From positions 27,642-75,038 of the forward strand of contig DECD01000026.1 in assembly GCA_002349055.1 (NCBI GenBank): DNA of 47,397 nt, written 5' to 3'. The notes below the pieces were generated by a model. It was not told the origin of the DNA. It saw nothing but the letters and a program-made list of their open reading frames with translations, and made no database searches. This document shows, piece by piece, positions 1 to 7,565 of this stretch (the first letter of the stretch is position 1; each line of letters opens with the position of its first letter). Source of the DNA: Bacteroidales bacterium UBA2939 (GTDB lineage Bacteria > Bacteroidota > Bacteroidia > Bacteroidales > P3). The translations under genes and the position numbers were made by a program.

Positions 1-311
1 TTTTTTAGAAAGTGGACAGTCTCAGTCTCAGAATCTCAGTTGTTTTTTTGAGGTATCTCTCTTTTCTACCTTTTACTTATTCTATATATCTATATATTTA
101 AGTATTAATTAGATAAAAGTATATATAGAAGGAATAATCGAGTTCGTGGGTGTCTTTTTTTCTAACTGAGATTTGAGATTTGAGACTGGAATTGAAGCGG
201 TGGATAATCATTGACTGCTATTTATCAAGTACTTGCAATCGGGACGTTTCAGTTTCAGTTGTTTCAGTTGTTTTTTCTCCCGCTGCGCGAGATCCATAAA
301 TCTTATAAATT
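1..311. repeat. AT-rich non-coding region with facing heptamer repeat clusters
   Basis: No gene is seen here. Degenerate direct repeats of about 7 bp (units such as TCTCAGT) occupy 18-42, and their reverse complement (units such as GAGATTT) occupies 163-187, so the two clusters face each other across about 120 bp of very AT-rich DNA. A third cluster (TTTCAGT units) lies at 249-275. The region is 3' of the WYL gene and may act in its transcript end or simply be an intergenic repeat site. Function is not shown by the sequence. Confidence 0.6.
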
Positions 312-1325
312 CTAATAAGGGGAATACTGGGCTATTGCAGTTTTTAATTGCGTCAAATGATAGTCCTTCAATGATTGTGGGGAGAGGATGGTGATGCTGT
401 CGGCATAGCTCAACAACGTCCGCTTTAGCTCATAGTTGATTTTGACGGTCAAATGTACATCTAGTGTCTCGTCATCCATCCATTTGGTTCGTTGTGAGGG
501 ATGCAGGGGATTGCTCTGGATGTAATGGCATGTTCGCCCATGCACAACGAAATGCACATCACAAGGGTTTTCATCAGGGATGGTAACACCTATAACGTCA
601 TCAAAGTACTCGCTCCAATCAACAACTGATGGAATATAAGTGTCTTCAATTGGAGACAATGACTTGATGCGGTCGAGCGGAAAATTGCTTACCGACTGTG
701 GATGCTCTGTAGTGACACCGAAGACATACCAGCGACGGTTGTATTGTTTCAGGTATTGCGGGTGAAAACGGTAACTCCTGGCATCCTTGCCATAGGGTTC
801 GTAGGTGAGTAGTTGAGCCGATTTCGAGCGGATGGCATTATATAATGGCTGAAGATGTTGCAGACCTTCAATATAAGGATTTTCCTCAAATTCCATACAT
901 TGTACCTCCTGAGGGTCAGCAGTCATTAGCGTTATGTTCGACAATGTCTCCTCCAATGTCGCTAATTGTGGCAATCCACGAAAATGCGACAACGTTTGCA
1001 CGACCGACCTCAGATATTTACGTTCCTCTTCGGTGAATGGGTTTTCTGCAATAGAAAAGTTGGGGTCACTATAGCGGTAATAGACATTACGGCCTTCCTT
1101 TATCTTCACCAAATCCACCAATCCTCCTTCGGGCGACTGCATGAACTCGATGTCCTTGTAAATCATACGCCGGGTGACACTACCGCTGTCGGGAAGCACC
1201 TCTGCCAATCCTTCGTTAACAGCCTCTTCCAAGTCCGAAATCTGATATCTTCTACCGGTATTACGAAAGCATCTATCTAATATAAGACACCTGATTCTCT
1301 GATTTTTATTTGCGGGCATATCCAC
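312..1325 (-). CDS. WYL-domain transcriptional regulator
   Basis: A 337-aa cytoplasmic regulator. Residues about 7-65 look like an N-terminal winged helix-turn-helix (IRCLILDRCF, then SVTRRMIYKDIEFM). A WYL domain spans about 150-225, with the family-like stretch LLTYEPYGKD, the aromatic run RRWYVFGV and FPLDRIKSL, and a WCX-like C-terminal domain follows. Proteins of this layout (BrxR and CapW are studied cases) are often repressors beside anti-phage systems and are thought to sense nucleic acid or nucleotide ligands through WYL. The gene is divergent from the methylase-kinase operon, the usual place for a local repressor; that it controls this operon is inference. A start two codons downstream (MPANKN) is also possible. 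A TAnnTTTG box on the minus strand at 1349-1356 gives a short leader. Base composition is low-GC like the rest of the island. Confidence 0.85.
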   Translation of the reverse strand: MDMPANKNQRIRCLILDRCFRNTGRRYQISDLEEAVNEGLAEVLPDSGSVTRRMIYKDIEFMQSPEGGLVDLVKIKEGRNVYYRYSDPNFSIAENPFTEEERKYLRSVVQTLSHFRGLPQLATLEETLSNITLMTADPQEVQCMEFEENPYIEGLQHLQPLYNAIRSKSAQLLTYEPYGKDARSYRFHPQYLKQYNRRWYVFGVTTEHPQSVSNFPLDRIKSLSPIEDTYIPSVVDWSEYFDDVIGVTIPDENPCDVHFVVHGRTCHYIQSNPLHPSQRTKWMDDETLDVHLTVKINYELKRTLLSYADSITILSPQSLKDYHLTQLKTAIAQYSPY

Positions 1326-1348
1326 TGATGTTGAATAGATTACAGATG

Positions 1349-1356
1349 CAAAGATA
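1349..1356 (-). promoter_or_regulatory. -7 box (TATCTTTG) of the WYL gene
   Basis: A perfect Bacteroidota TAnnTTTG box on the minus strand, 24 bp upstream of the WYL start codon, which leaves a leader of about 18 nt. Confidence 0.65.
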
Positions 1357-1399
1357 CGAAAAGGTTTTATATATGAAAAAAGATTTCACATATCGGATA

Positions 1400-1407
1400 T
1401 ACTTTTG
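1400..1407 (+). promoter_or_regulatory. -7 box (TACTTTTG) ahead of the 30-aa ORF
   Basis: A perfect TAnnTTTG match on the plus strand, 22 bp upstream of a small ORF at 1430. It lies between the divergent WYL and methylase-kinase promoters and may drive the small ORF or a longer transcript into the operon. Confidence 0.5.
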
Positions 1408-1429
1408 CACCGTCAAACCAAAAGAACAA

Positions 1430-1522
1430 ATGTATATGATGAGTATGTTAATCATGCTGACGCTTTTACGCGATGTTTTTGGGGAACTGTTGGGACATCC
1501 GTTTTTCGGCAAAAGAAAATAA
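1430..1522 (+). CDS. possible 30-aa small protein between divergent promoters
   Basis: A 30-codon ORF beginning MYMMSMLIMLTLLRDVF and ending HPFFGKRK. It has a hydrophobic first half and a basic tail, so it could be a small membrane-associated peptide. It begins about 17 nt after the expected start of transcription from the box at 1400-1407 and ends 46 nt before the methylase-kinase start. I recognise no family. It could be a real small protein of the island, an upstream ORF that tunes expression of the operon, or chance. Confidence 0.3.
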   Translation: MYMMSMLIMLTLLRDVFGELLGHPFFGKRK

Positions 1523-1548
1523 GCAACCAAAGTATCAGAAAAAAATAT

Positions 1549-1556
1549 TATTTTTG
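1549..1556 (+). promoter_or_regulatory. -7 box (TATTTTTG) of the methylase-kinase operon
   Basis: A perfect TAnnTTTG box only 12 bp before ATG 1569. Transcription would start near 1562, giving a nearly leaderless mRNA. This supports 1569 or 1575 as the start codon over the in-frame ATG at 1473, which lies upstream of the promoter. Confidence 0.65.
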
Positions 1557-1568
1557 CATTCAAATTAT

Positions 1569-4331
1569 ATGTCTATGAGTAAGCTTTCTTCCAAGCAGGC
1601 AGACGAGACCAAGAGCCTCCTGATGATGAATCTCGGTGTTGAACTCCCTGAGTTTGACAAAACCAAGTATCCTCATGGTGGGTATGGTAAATTGCGCGAT
1701 TTTGGATGGAAAATTCCCAATCCATTAGAATATAGCAAACCCGATGAAAAAAGTCGTTTGGTGAAGTTCGAAGATCTTGGTGGGATATTCCTGAGCGAAG
1801 ATGCAGCCAAACTTAACCGTCCCATAGATGGTGAAGGTCACTTGTACAACCATTTGAGCGGCAGCCTCTATTTTATTGTTGGTTTCAAAGACGGAGAGTT
1901 GCGTTTCGGCGTTCTGGGCGACGATGTGTCGATGTGTTACGACATCTATCTTGACGAAGGGCTTTTCGCGTTTGATGTATATGACTACGACTATGAATTA
2001 AGCGATGAATGGATGGAAGAACTGGAGAGACCATACGTCCACCAGCAAGCAAAAGTTCTATCCAAAGATGGTATCCTTCATGGCGAAGACTTCCTGTCAA
2101 TTTCTATTTTCCGTAGTAAGATTGTCGAACCATTGGCGAATAATTTTCTGGAGAAAATGTATGGTCATAAGTGGAGTTATCCTCTTGATGACATTCGACA
2201 AGTAAGCAACTGCATTTTCAATTATTCCAGGATGGCGGTAAAGGGTGTTGTCGATGAATACAAAGCTTACTTTAAGGATATTACGTCCGAAATATGCTCA
2301 ATCGAAGGTCTAACAACTCTTTGGGGCGACTTTTGCCATGCGGCCAACTTCCTCTTTGAAAAGGTGAGTGAGAACGACTTGCTTGGACTTATCCCGCCAA
2401 AGGAATTGAGCGAGCTATGCGCTAAAAAAATAGATGTCCCAGAAGGTTCTACCTTATATAATCCCTTTGCAGGTGTTGGTGACATTGCAAGCATGTTGCC
2501 TCATGTCGATGTAACTGGAGAGGAGAATGATATTTTGCTTTGTCAAGTTGCTGCTGCAAGATGTGAGAACTCTGCATCTTGGGTCGATTATGCCGACTCC
2601 GTGAAGAGCTTATCCGAGTCGGATAAAAAATACAACTATATTGCGTTCATCCCACCGTTTACGTTGGCTGACGATATTGTGGGTCGAGCTATAGATAAGT
2701 TGAATAATCAGGGCAAGATGGTGTGTGTGCTTCCCCTATCATTCACTTCGAGTAAAACATATGAGCCTCTGCGTAAGAAGATACTTGCTGAATGCGAACA
2801 TGTGGAAGTTGTGTCGTTACCTGCCCTCTATAGTCCTCTAACGGCTGTGGAATTGTGTATGCTTAAGGTTACAAAAGGCAATCTTGGGTTCAGATCCATT
2901 CAGTTTATGGACGGAACCCAGTATTTCCACCAGCAGGAGTATTCCTCGAGAAAGATACTCAAGGTCAATTCACTTATTGAAAGTTTAACACTCAAGACCG
3001 ATGAGGTTCTGACCATTAACTTTGACAAACTTGTTGGCAATGACCTTAATCCTTCCAGATACCTTTTGCGACTTCCTGATGTGGCTGAGGGTACTAAATA
3101 TTTACCATTGAAAGAACTGGCAACCGTGGTAAAGACTGGGCGTGCGACAGAAGAAACATCGTCATATATCTCCCTGTCGGAACTTGAGAATTCTCCATAC
3201 AATCTCGTTCTACCTGTTGCAAAGCGTAAAACAAAGAATGTCCAGATTCTAACGGAGAGCTCTGTTTTGGTAGGCACCATCGGCACATTGAAGTTTGGAA
3301 AGGTAAAAGATCTTCCTGCTTATATTTCAAACAACATTATCGCTATCAAGACGAATGATGCACTTATCACGGAAGACTATCTGATGCACGAGTTACAATC
3401 CGATTATGTGCAACAGCAGTTTAACGCGCTCGCTAATGGGGCTACGTTGAAACGCATCAACCGTAATGATTTAATGAACATTCAAATTGCTGTTCTGTCT
3501 ATTGCAAAGCAACAGGAAATTGTAACAGAGACATTGAAAGGAAGCCTGGCTGGGTCGGAGGCCAAACTACAGCAGCAATTTGAGCGATACCGCAAAGATA
3601 TCCGTACACGAAAACATGCTATCGTCCAAAATCTTTCAGCTCTTGATTCCCAATGGAAGACGTTGAATAGTTTCCGTCAGCGCAATGGAGGCAATATTCT
3701 TGCTAACGACATGATTGGTCGTATTAACCCACGTCCTGCTACGTTGTTTTTCGATACTATAGATGCCTATCTTGTCACGCTTGCCAACCAGACTCACCAT
3801 TTAGCAGAAGTAGAATATGATTGGGGCGAGCCTACAAATATTGATCCTTTGAGCTTCTTGCGAAAGTATATTGATACACATGCTAACGACCTTTTTTCTT
3901 GCGAGTTGAAAGGGGATGATACACAAAAGATGCGAATTTTGATGCCGACGCGAGCCTTAAGACAAGCGATTGACAATATTGTCACCAATGCACTGTCTCA
4001 TGGTTTTACTCATGCCGAACGCAAAGATTACCGTATACATTTCAGTGCATTTGCTGAAGATGACAAAGTGATTATCCTTGTAGCAAACAATGGATCAGTA
4101 TTGACCATGCAACCCGATATGGTATTTACCTACGGTGCCAGCAGTGCATTGAACCAAGAATATTCCTCAGCAACTGGCACAAAGGCGGTTCATTCGGGTA
4201 TCGGTGGGCACGATACCCGCGAGATATTGCAAGCATACGGAGCATCTGTGGAAATAAAATCCATTGATCCCAATGAAAACGACGGATACACAGTTGTATA
4301 TCGTTTAATGTTTAACAATAATATCTTCTAA
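1569..4331 (+). CDS. methylase-like / specificity-like / histidine kinase fusion protein
   Basis: About 920 aa from ATG 1569 (MSMSKLSS). The N-terminal third resembles a type I N6-adenine methylase: an AdoMet motif NPFAGVGD at 298-305 and a catalytic-site motif reading IPPF at 361-364, where active enzymes have N/D-PPF. Residues about 511-652 resemble one target-recognition half of an HsdS subunit (YLPLKELATVVKTGRA, YISNNIIAIK, then KQQEIV). Next come a coiled-coil H box with candidate phospho-acceptor His683 (RKHAIVQNLSALDSQ) and a GHKL ATPase: N box with Asn803 and Asn807, G1 box NNG at 840-842 (Asn for the usual Asp), and G2 box GIGG at 877-880. No membrane segment or signal peptide is seen. 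The gene is 2 nt ahead of a response regulator. Inference: a cytoplasmic sensor kinase whose input is DNA sequence or methylation state. An active methylase is unlikely but not excluded. Confidence 0.8.
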   Translation: MSMSKLSSKQADETKSLLMMNLGVELPEFDKTKYPHGGYGKLRDFGWKIPNPLEYSKPDEKSRLVKFEDLGGIFLSEDAAKLNRPIDGEGHLYNHLSGSLYFIVGFKDGELRFGVLGDDVSMCYDIYLDEGLFAFDVYDYDYELSDEWMEELERPYVHQQAKVLSKDGILHGEDFLSISIFRSKIVEPLANNFLEKMYGHKWSYPLDDIRQVSNCIFNYSRMAVKGVVDEYKAYFKDITSEICSIEGLTTLWGDFCHAANFLFEKVSENDLLGLIPPKELSELCAKKIDVPEGSTLYNPFAGVGDIASMLPHVDVTGEENDILLCQVAAARCENSASWVDYADSVKSLSESDKKYNYIAFIPPFTLADDIVGRAIDKLNNQGKMVCVLPLSFTSSKTYEPLRKKILAECEHVEVVSLPALYSPLTAVELCMLKVTKGNLGFRSIQFMDGTQYFHQQEYSSRKILKVNSLIESLTLKTDEVLTINFDKLVGNDLNPSRYLLRLPDVAEGTKYLPLKELATVVKTGRATEETSSYISLSELENSPYNLVLPVAKRKTKNVQILTESSVLVGTIGTLKFGKVKDLPAYISNNIIAIKTNDALITEDYLMHELQSDYVQQQFNALANGATLKRINRNDLMNIQIAVLSIAKQQEIVTETLKGSLAGSEAKLQQQFERYRKDIRTRKHAIVQNLSALDSQWKTLNSFRQRNGGNILANDMIGRINPRPATLFFDTIDAYLVTLANQTHHLAEVEYDWGEPTNIDPLSFLRKYIDTHANDLFSCELKGDDTQKMRILMPTRALRQAIDNIVTNALSHGFTHAERKDYRIHFSAFAEDDKVIILVANNGSVLTMQPDMVFTYGASSALNQEYSSATGTKAVHSGIGGHDTREILQAYGASVEIKSIDPNENDGYTVVYRLMFNNNIF

Positions 4332-4333
4332 AT

Positions 4334-5320
4334 ATGGAAAACGATATGTTTAAAGTTCTTTGGGTCGAAGATGACCCAATTGTTACTGAATCTTATCCTC
4401 ATGAGGCCGAAGATTATGATTTGTGGTTAGTACCATTCCGCTGCTGGCGTGAGGCAGAGGCTGCATTGAGAGAAAACTTCTCCCAGTGGGATGCAGTAAT
4501 ACTGGATGCCAAGTGCAAATTGGAATCGGATTCTCCTGATAATGCCGTGAGTTTTCTGCTTAATGCACAAACCTCACTAGTGAGTATTTGCAAAGAGAAG
4601 AATCGGCATATCAATTACTATATCCTTTCTGGTGGTGCAGAAAATGAAATCAACGACAGCATCCTAGACACCGATGTCCGTTACTGGGACAAAGATATGC
4701 ACAAGAAATATTACAGCAAGGAAACCGACCGAGAAATTCTTTTCCGCCGCATAAGAGCGCACATGAGGGAATCACAGCATTATCAAATTCGTTCAATGTT
4801 TTATAAACCCGTATTTGATGCCATTCAGGAGGCCAAACTCGCTCCAGAAATGAATGTTATTATGGAAGACCTCCTAACTCCTATACATTTTGGTGGCATT
4901 ACGGACAAAGACTATAATAATCGCATTAAGGACGTTCGTCGAGCACTTGAATTTATTTTTCGTTCAATGATATCCAATGGTATTCTTCCGGATGGCATTA
5001 GGGTGGTCAAAGGCATGAAAGATAGTATCAAATTAGAATGGGCTAGTAAATTATTGAACGGGAAAGATGTGCCAGAGATAAATGCACACCCTAAAGAGGC
5101 CTTGTGCCCTCCTGCTATGGGTATGTGCATTTGGAATATGACAGAAACCATCGGTTCTAGCCTTCATACTGCAGGTGAAGAAACTGAAAAAGGTAGCTTC
5201 TATACATATCTTGTCAATGTACAGGATTCGCCATACCTCGTTCGCAGCTTTTCTTTGCAACTATGTGACATTATTCTATGGTACTCTCATTTCTTAAAGC
5301 AGATTATGAATTCGCGATAG
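4334..5320 (+). CDS. response regulator with unrecognised C-terminal domain
   Basis: A 328-aa cytoplasmic protein with an N-terminal receiver domain (about 5-140). The acidic pair Glu12-Asp13-Asp14 is in VLWVEDDP, the phospho-acceptor is Asp58 in AVILDAK, Ser99 follows YYIL, and Lys120 is in RYWDK, so the phosphorylation site looks complete. The remaining 190 residues match no DNA-binding output domain I know; they contain a helical stretch and a conserved-looking part with CPPAMGMCIWNMTETIG near residue 260. It starts 2 nt after the methylase-kinase stop codon, which suggests translational coupling and that it is the phosphorylation partner of that protein. The output could be an effector activity rather than transcription. 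Similar low GC to its neighbours. Confidence 0.8.
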   Translation: MENDMFKVLWVEDDPIVTESYPHEAEDYDLWLVPFRCWREAEAALRENFSQWDAVILDAKCKLESDSPDNAVSFLLNAQTSLVSICKEKNRHINYYILSGGAENEINDSILDTDVRYWDKDMHKKYYSKETDREILFRRIRAHMRESQHYQIRSMFYKPVFDAIQEAKLAPEMNVIMEDLLTPIHFGGITDKDYNNRIKDVRRALEFIFRSMISNGILPDGIRVVKGMKDSIKLEWASKLLNGKDVPEINAHPKEALCPPAMGMCIWNMTETIGSSLHTAGEETEKGSFYTYLVNVQDSPYLVRSFSLQLCDIILWYSHFLKQIMNSR

Positions 5321-5369
5321 AGTATCATCTTCTATGTACAATCAATACTGAATATTAAAGAACCAAGTT

Positions 5370-5450
5370 ATGTGGATTGCTTTTTTATTGGCCTTTTTGA
5401 TGGAATCCTTCAAAGATATGACTGGCGATGGTTATTTCAAGATGAAATGA
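5370..5450 (+). CDS. possible 26-aa small ORF
   Basis: A 26-codon ORF (MWIAFLLAFLMESF then a polar tail) in the 160-bp gap between the response regulator and the EVE-HNH gene. It has a short hydrophobic start and could be a small membrane peptide. No family is recognised, no promoter was identified, and it may be chance. Confidence 0.2.
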   Translation: MWIAFLLAFLMESFKDMTGDGYFKMK

Positions 5451-5480
5451 ATTAGTTTGTAAACAGATACTCACATCGCC

Positions 5481-6254
5481 ATGAAACACTGGATTATGCC
5501 CATCCTTTCAGACTTTGAATGTCTGGATACCCAAGAGGGGAAGAACGTCTATATTGTGTGGAGAACCCACACGCATTTCTCCGTCGGTGATATAGCCTAT
5601 TTCTATATCAAACGTCCTGAGAAGCGAGTAGCTTACAGATTACAGATATCTCGAATAGACTTGCCAGCAAAAAACTTTCTCTCTGGGGAGAAAGCGTATA
5701 TCAACCATGAGTATTACCTGAAAGACGAAGGCAAACCCACAACATTTGTAGAGTTTTTGCTGCTGGAAAAATTCAACGGCTCTCCTGAATATTCACTCGA
5801 AACACTTCATAAACATGGGTTAAAGGGATTCGTCAGAAGAAACCAAGGATTGCCAGAATCCGTGGTGCAGTACCTTGAAAGTCTCTCTTCCGTGAATGAT
5901 ATTACTTTGGAGGCCGACACAGAGTTTCTTGCAGACCCCAAATCTTATCCTGAGGGTTATGTGGCAAAGGTCTTTGTGAATAGATATGAACGCAACCGTG
6001 TGGCACGCGAGAAATGTATTCTGAAGAAAGGTTGTGTTTGTTCCGTTTGCGGTATGGACTTCGGGAAAACATACGGAGAAATCGGCAAGGGCTTCATCCA
6101 TATACACCACACCACCCCAATCTCTTCCATCGGCAAAGGCTACGAGGTTGACTATGAGAAAGACCTTGTGCCCGTTTGCCCCAACTGTCACGCTATGCTT
6201 CATCGCAAAGATCCACCTTATACTATCGACGAACTGCGGGATATTATTTCATAG
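5481..6254 (+). CDS. EVE-HNH modification-dependent endonuclease
   Basis: A 257-aa protein. Residues about 1-135 look like an EVE/PUA-type modified-base reader (start MKHWIMP, then VGDIAYFYIK, and the late LKGFVRRNQGLPESVVQYL). The C-terminal part is an HNH nuclease of McrA type: zinc cysteines Cys187 and Cys190 (CSVC), the HIHH motif at 207-210 with the probable catalytic His, and PVCPNCHAMLH at 231-241 with Cys233 and Cys236. EVE-HNH proteins are known or predicted modification-dependent restriction enzymes that cut DNA with modified cytosine. It lies 160 bp after the response regulator on the same strand; an imperfect -7 box (TTAGTTTG) at 5452-5459 may give it its own promoter. It may be the nuclease arm of the neighbouring system or an independent defence gene sharing the island. 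Confidence 0.82.
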   Translation: MKHWIMPILSDFECLDTQEGKNVYIVWRTHTHFSVGDIAYFYIKRPEKRVAYRLQISRIDLPAKNFLSGEKAYINHEYYLKDEGKPTTFVEFLLLEKFNGSPEYSLETLHKHGLKGFVRRNQGLPESVVQYLESLSSVNDITLEADTEFLADPKSYPEGYVAKVFVNRYERNRVAREKCILKKGCVCSVCGMDFGKTYGEIGKGFIHIHHTTPISSIGKGYEVDYEKDLVPVCPNCHAMLHRKDPPYTIDELRDIIS

Positions 6255-6269
6255 AATTAAATTGGAATC

Positions 6270-6380
6270 ATGGGGACGACATGTACTCCTGTCCCATATG
6301 GTTCCACCAAATTTATTTTCTTCGCGGTCGAGAATGGGTGGAAATCCGCCGACCGAATCGGTGGGCACAATGTTGCCTGA
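6270..6380 (+). CDS. possible 36-aa ORF or gene remnant
   Basis: A 36-codon ORF (begins MGTTCTPVPYGSTKF, ends ADRIGGHNVA) in the 152-bp gap between the convergent EVE-HNH and ORF6N genes. Its composition looks protein-like, but no family is recognised; it may be the scar of a lost gene. A small hairpin (CGGAGC GGAT GCTCCG) at 6381-6396 follows and could help end transcription from either side. Confidence 0.2.
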   Translation: MGTTCTPVPYGSTKFIFFAVENGWKSADRIGGHNVA

Positions 6381-6406
6381 CGGAGCGGATGCTCCGCGCA
6401 CGGTGA

Positions 6407-7504
6407 CTATTGGGGAAGTGAAAGCAGAAAAGGGGTATTTTGCTTCACATTTTCAAGCAGTTCCTTCGCTGTCATCTCCATTTTGTTGAAGGAAAACCAG
6501 CGCTTGCCGAGGTCTTTCAATGAGGCGCCGATATGGTAGACGGTATTATCGATGCAAAGGTAGCGGTCGTGGACGCGGTCGTACTGCTTCACGTCGATGG
6601 GCTGATATTGTGCGTTGTGCTTCGCGAGGTCGAGCGAGAACTGCTTCGTGACGCTCTTGGTGTAGATGGTGGCAGAGACCTTCGCCTTGCGTTTGTCGAG
6701 CATCGTCAAAACGGTATCATCGACATAGTTGTCGAAGAGGACGATGCTCTTCTTGGCCGAGCGGATGAGGTCGGAGACAAAGGTGTAGGCATCGAAAATC
6801 TGGCCGTCAAAGAAGATACCCTGTGTGGGCGTGGTGTTCTCTTGGTCGAGCCGTTTTAGAATTTGCTCTACTTTCTTGTCGGTGTCCTCTTGTCGGGTGG
6901 TCAGTACCAGCTGGCTGCGCTCAATTACCTCGATTCGCTGGAACATCTGTGTATTGGCGGCGAAGAACTGTTGGGCAGCGGTAAAAGCTCGCATAATACT
7001 GATGTTCACATCGACGGCGATTTGAGATCGCAGTACACTACTGAGCATAGCAATGCCGTTGCGTGTGAATGCATAAGGGAGATATTTTATATTCTGGCCA
7101 CGCTTGGTCTTCAAGGTCGCAATTTGCGACCTTGATTGTGTCGGTTCTTCGTTCAAGGTAACAATTTGTGACCTTGAAGTTGTCTCTTTTCCGTTCAAGG
7201 TCACAAATTGTGACCTTGAACCAATCGCCTCTTCCTGAGTGAGTTGAAACATGAAATCATCAGGAAAACGATTAATATTACGTTTCACGGCTTGATTTAA
7301 GACCTTGGTTTCCACGCCATACAGCATTGCCAAATCGCTATCAAGCATCACTTGAGTTCCACGAATGACGTATATGAGATTCTCAATGTCTTGTTGTTTG
7401 AGGTGCATATTTTGCACCTCAAACGATTGATTGTCGCAATTTGCGATAAGCTTATTGTTTTTTGCAACTATGTTTGTACTATTTATTTCTTTCTTCTTTG
7501 CCAT
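6407..7504 (-). CDS. ORF6N domain protein with PLD-like C-terminus
   Basis: A 365-aa protein. An ORF6N DNA-binding domain, common in phage and Bacteroidota accessory genes, covers about 41-160 (VIRGTQVMLDSDLAMLYGVE, NQAVKRNINRFP). It is interrupted by three copies of an (S)RSQxxTL peptide at about 97-131 before the family's YLPYAFTRNGIAMLSSVL block. The C-terminal part (about 230-350) resembles a phospholipase D-like fold with FDNYVDD and HDRYLCIDN, without a full HKD motif, so catalysis is doubtful. The peptide repeats are encoded by near-perfect DNA palindromes, and two further palindromes lie in the N-terminal extension (listed separately). A minus-strand TACCTTTG box at 7558-7565 is its likely promoter. 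Its cellular role is unknown; the context is accessory or defence DNA. Confidence 0.8.
   Translation of the reverse strand: MAKKKEINSTNIVAKNNKLIANCDNQSFEVQNMHLKQQDIENLIYVIRGTQVMLDSDLAMLYGVETKVLNQAVKRNINRFPDDFMFQLTQEEAIGSRSQFVTLNGKETTSRSQIVTLNEEPTQSRSQIATLKTKRGQNIKYLPYAFTRNGIAMLSSVLRSQIAVDVNISIMRAFTAAQQFFAANTQMFQRIEVIERSQLVLTTRQEDTDKKVEQILKRLDQENTTPTQGIFFDGQIFDAYTFVSDLIRSAKKSIVLFDNYVDDTVLTMLDKRKAKVSATIYTKSVTKQFSLDLAKHNAQYQPIDVKQYDRVHDRYLCIDNTVYHIGASLKDLGKRWFSFNKMEMTAKELLENVKQNTPFLLSLPQ
7111..7221. repeat. three tandem coding palindromes in the ORF6N gene
   Basis: Three near-perfect inverted repeats at 7111-7135, 7152-7178 and 7193-7221. Each has arms of TCAAGGT(C/A)(G/A)CAA type around an A/T centre; the third is perfect over 14-nt arms. 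Each encodes one SRSQxxTL unit of the protein. Confidence 0.85.
7396..7446. repeat. two further palindromes near the ORF6N start
   Basis: An inverted repeat with 12-nt arms (GTTTGAGGTGCA) spans 7396-7424, and a shorter one, TCGCAATTTGCGA, spans 7434-7446. Both lie in the N-terminal extension that precedes the ORF6N domain and share the GC-AA/TT-GC style core with the downstream three. Confidence 0.75.
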
Positions 7505-7557
7505 ATCACCGTTTTTGGAAGTTATCCCTGCGATTTCCCTTTTTGGTTTTCAAGGTG

Positions 7558-7565
7558 CAAAGGTA
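7558..7565 (-). promoter_or_regulatory. -7 box (TACCTTTG) of the ORF6N gene
   Basis: A perfect TAnnTTTG box on the minus strand, 53 bp upstream of the ORF6N start codon. Confidence 0.6.

Noticed and set aside
1473..1568. Extended N-terminus of the methylase-kinase protein from ATG 1473
   Set aside because: The extension overlaps the apparent promoter at 1549-1556 and its amino-acid sequence (for example FSAKENKQPKYQKKILF) looks untranslated; starts at 1569 or 1575 fit better.
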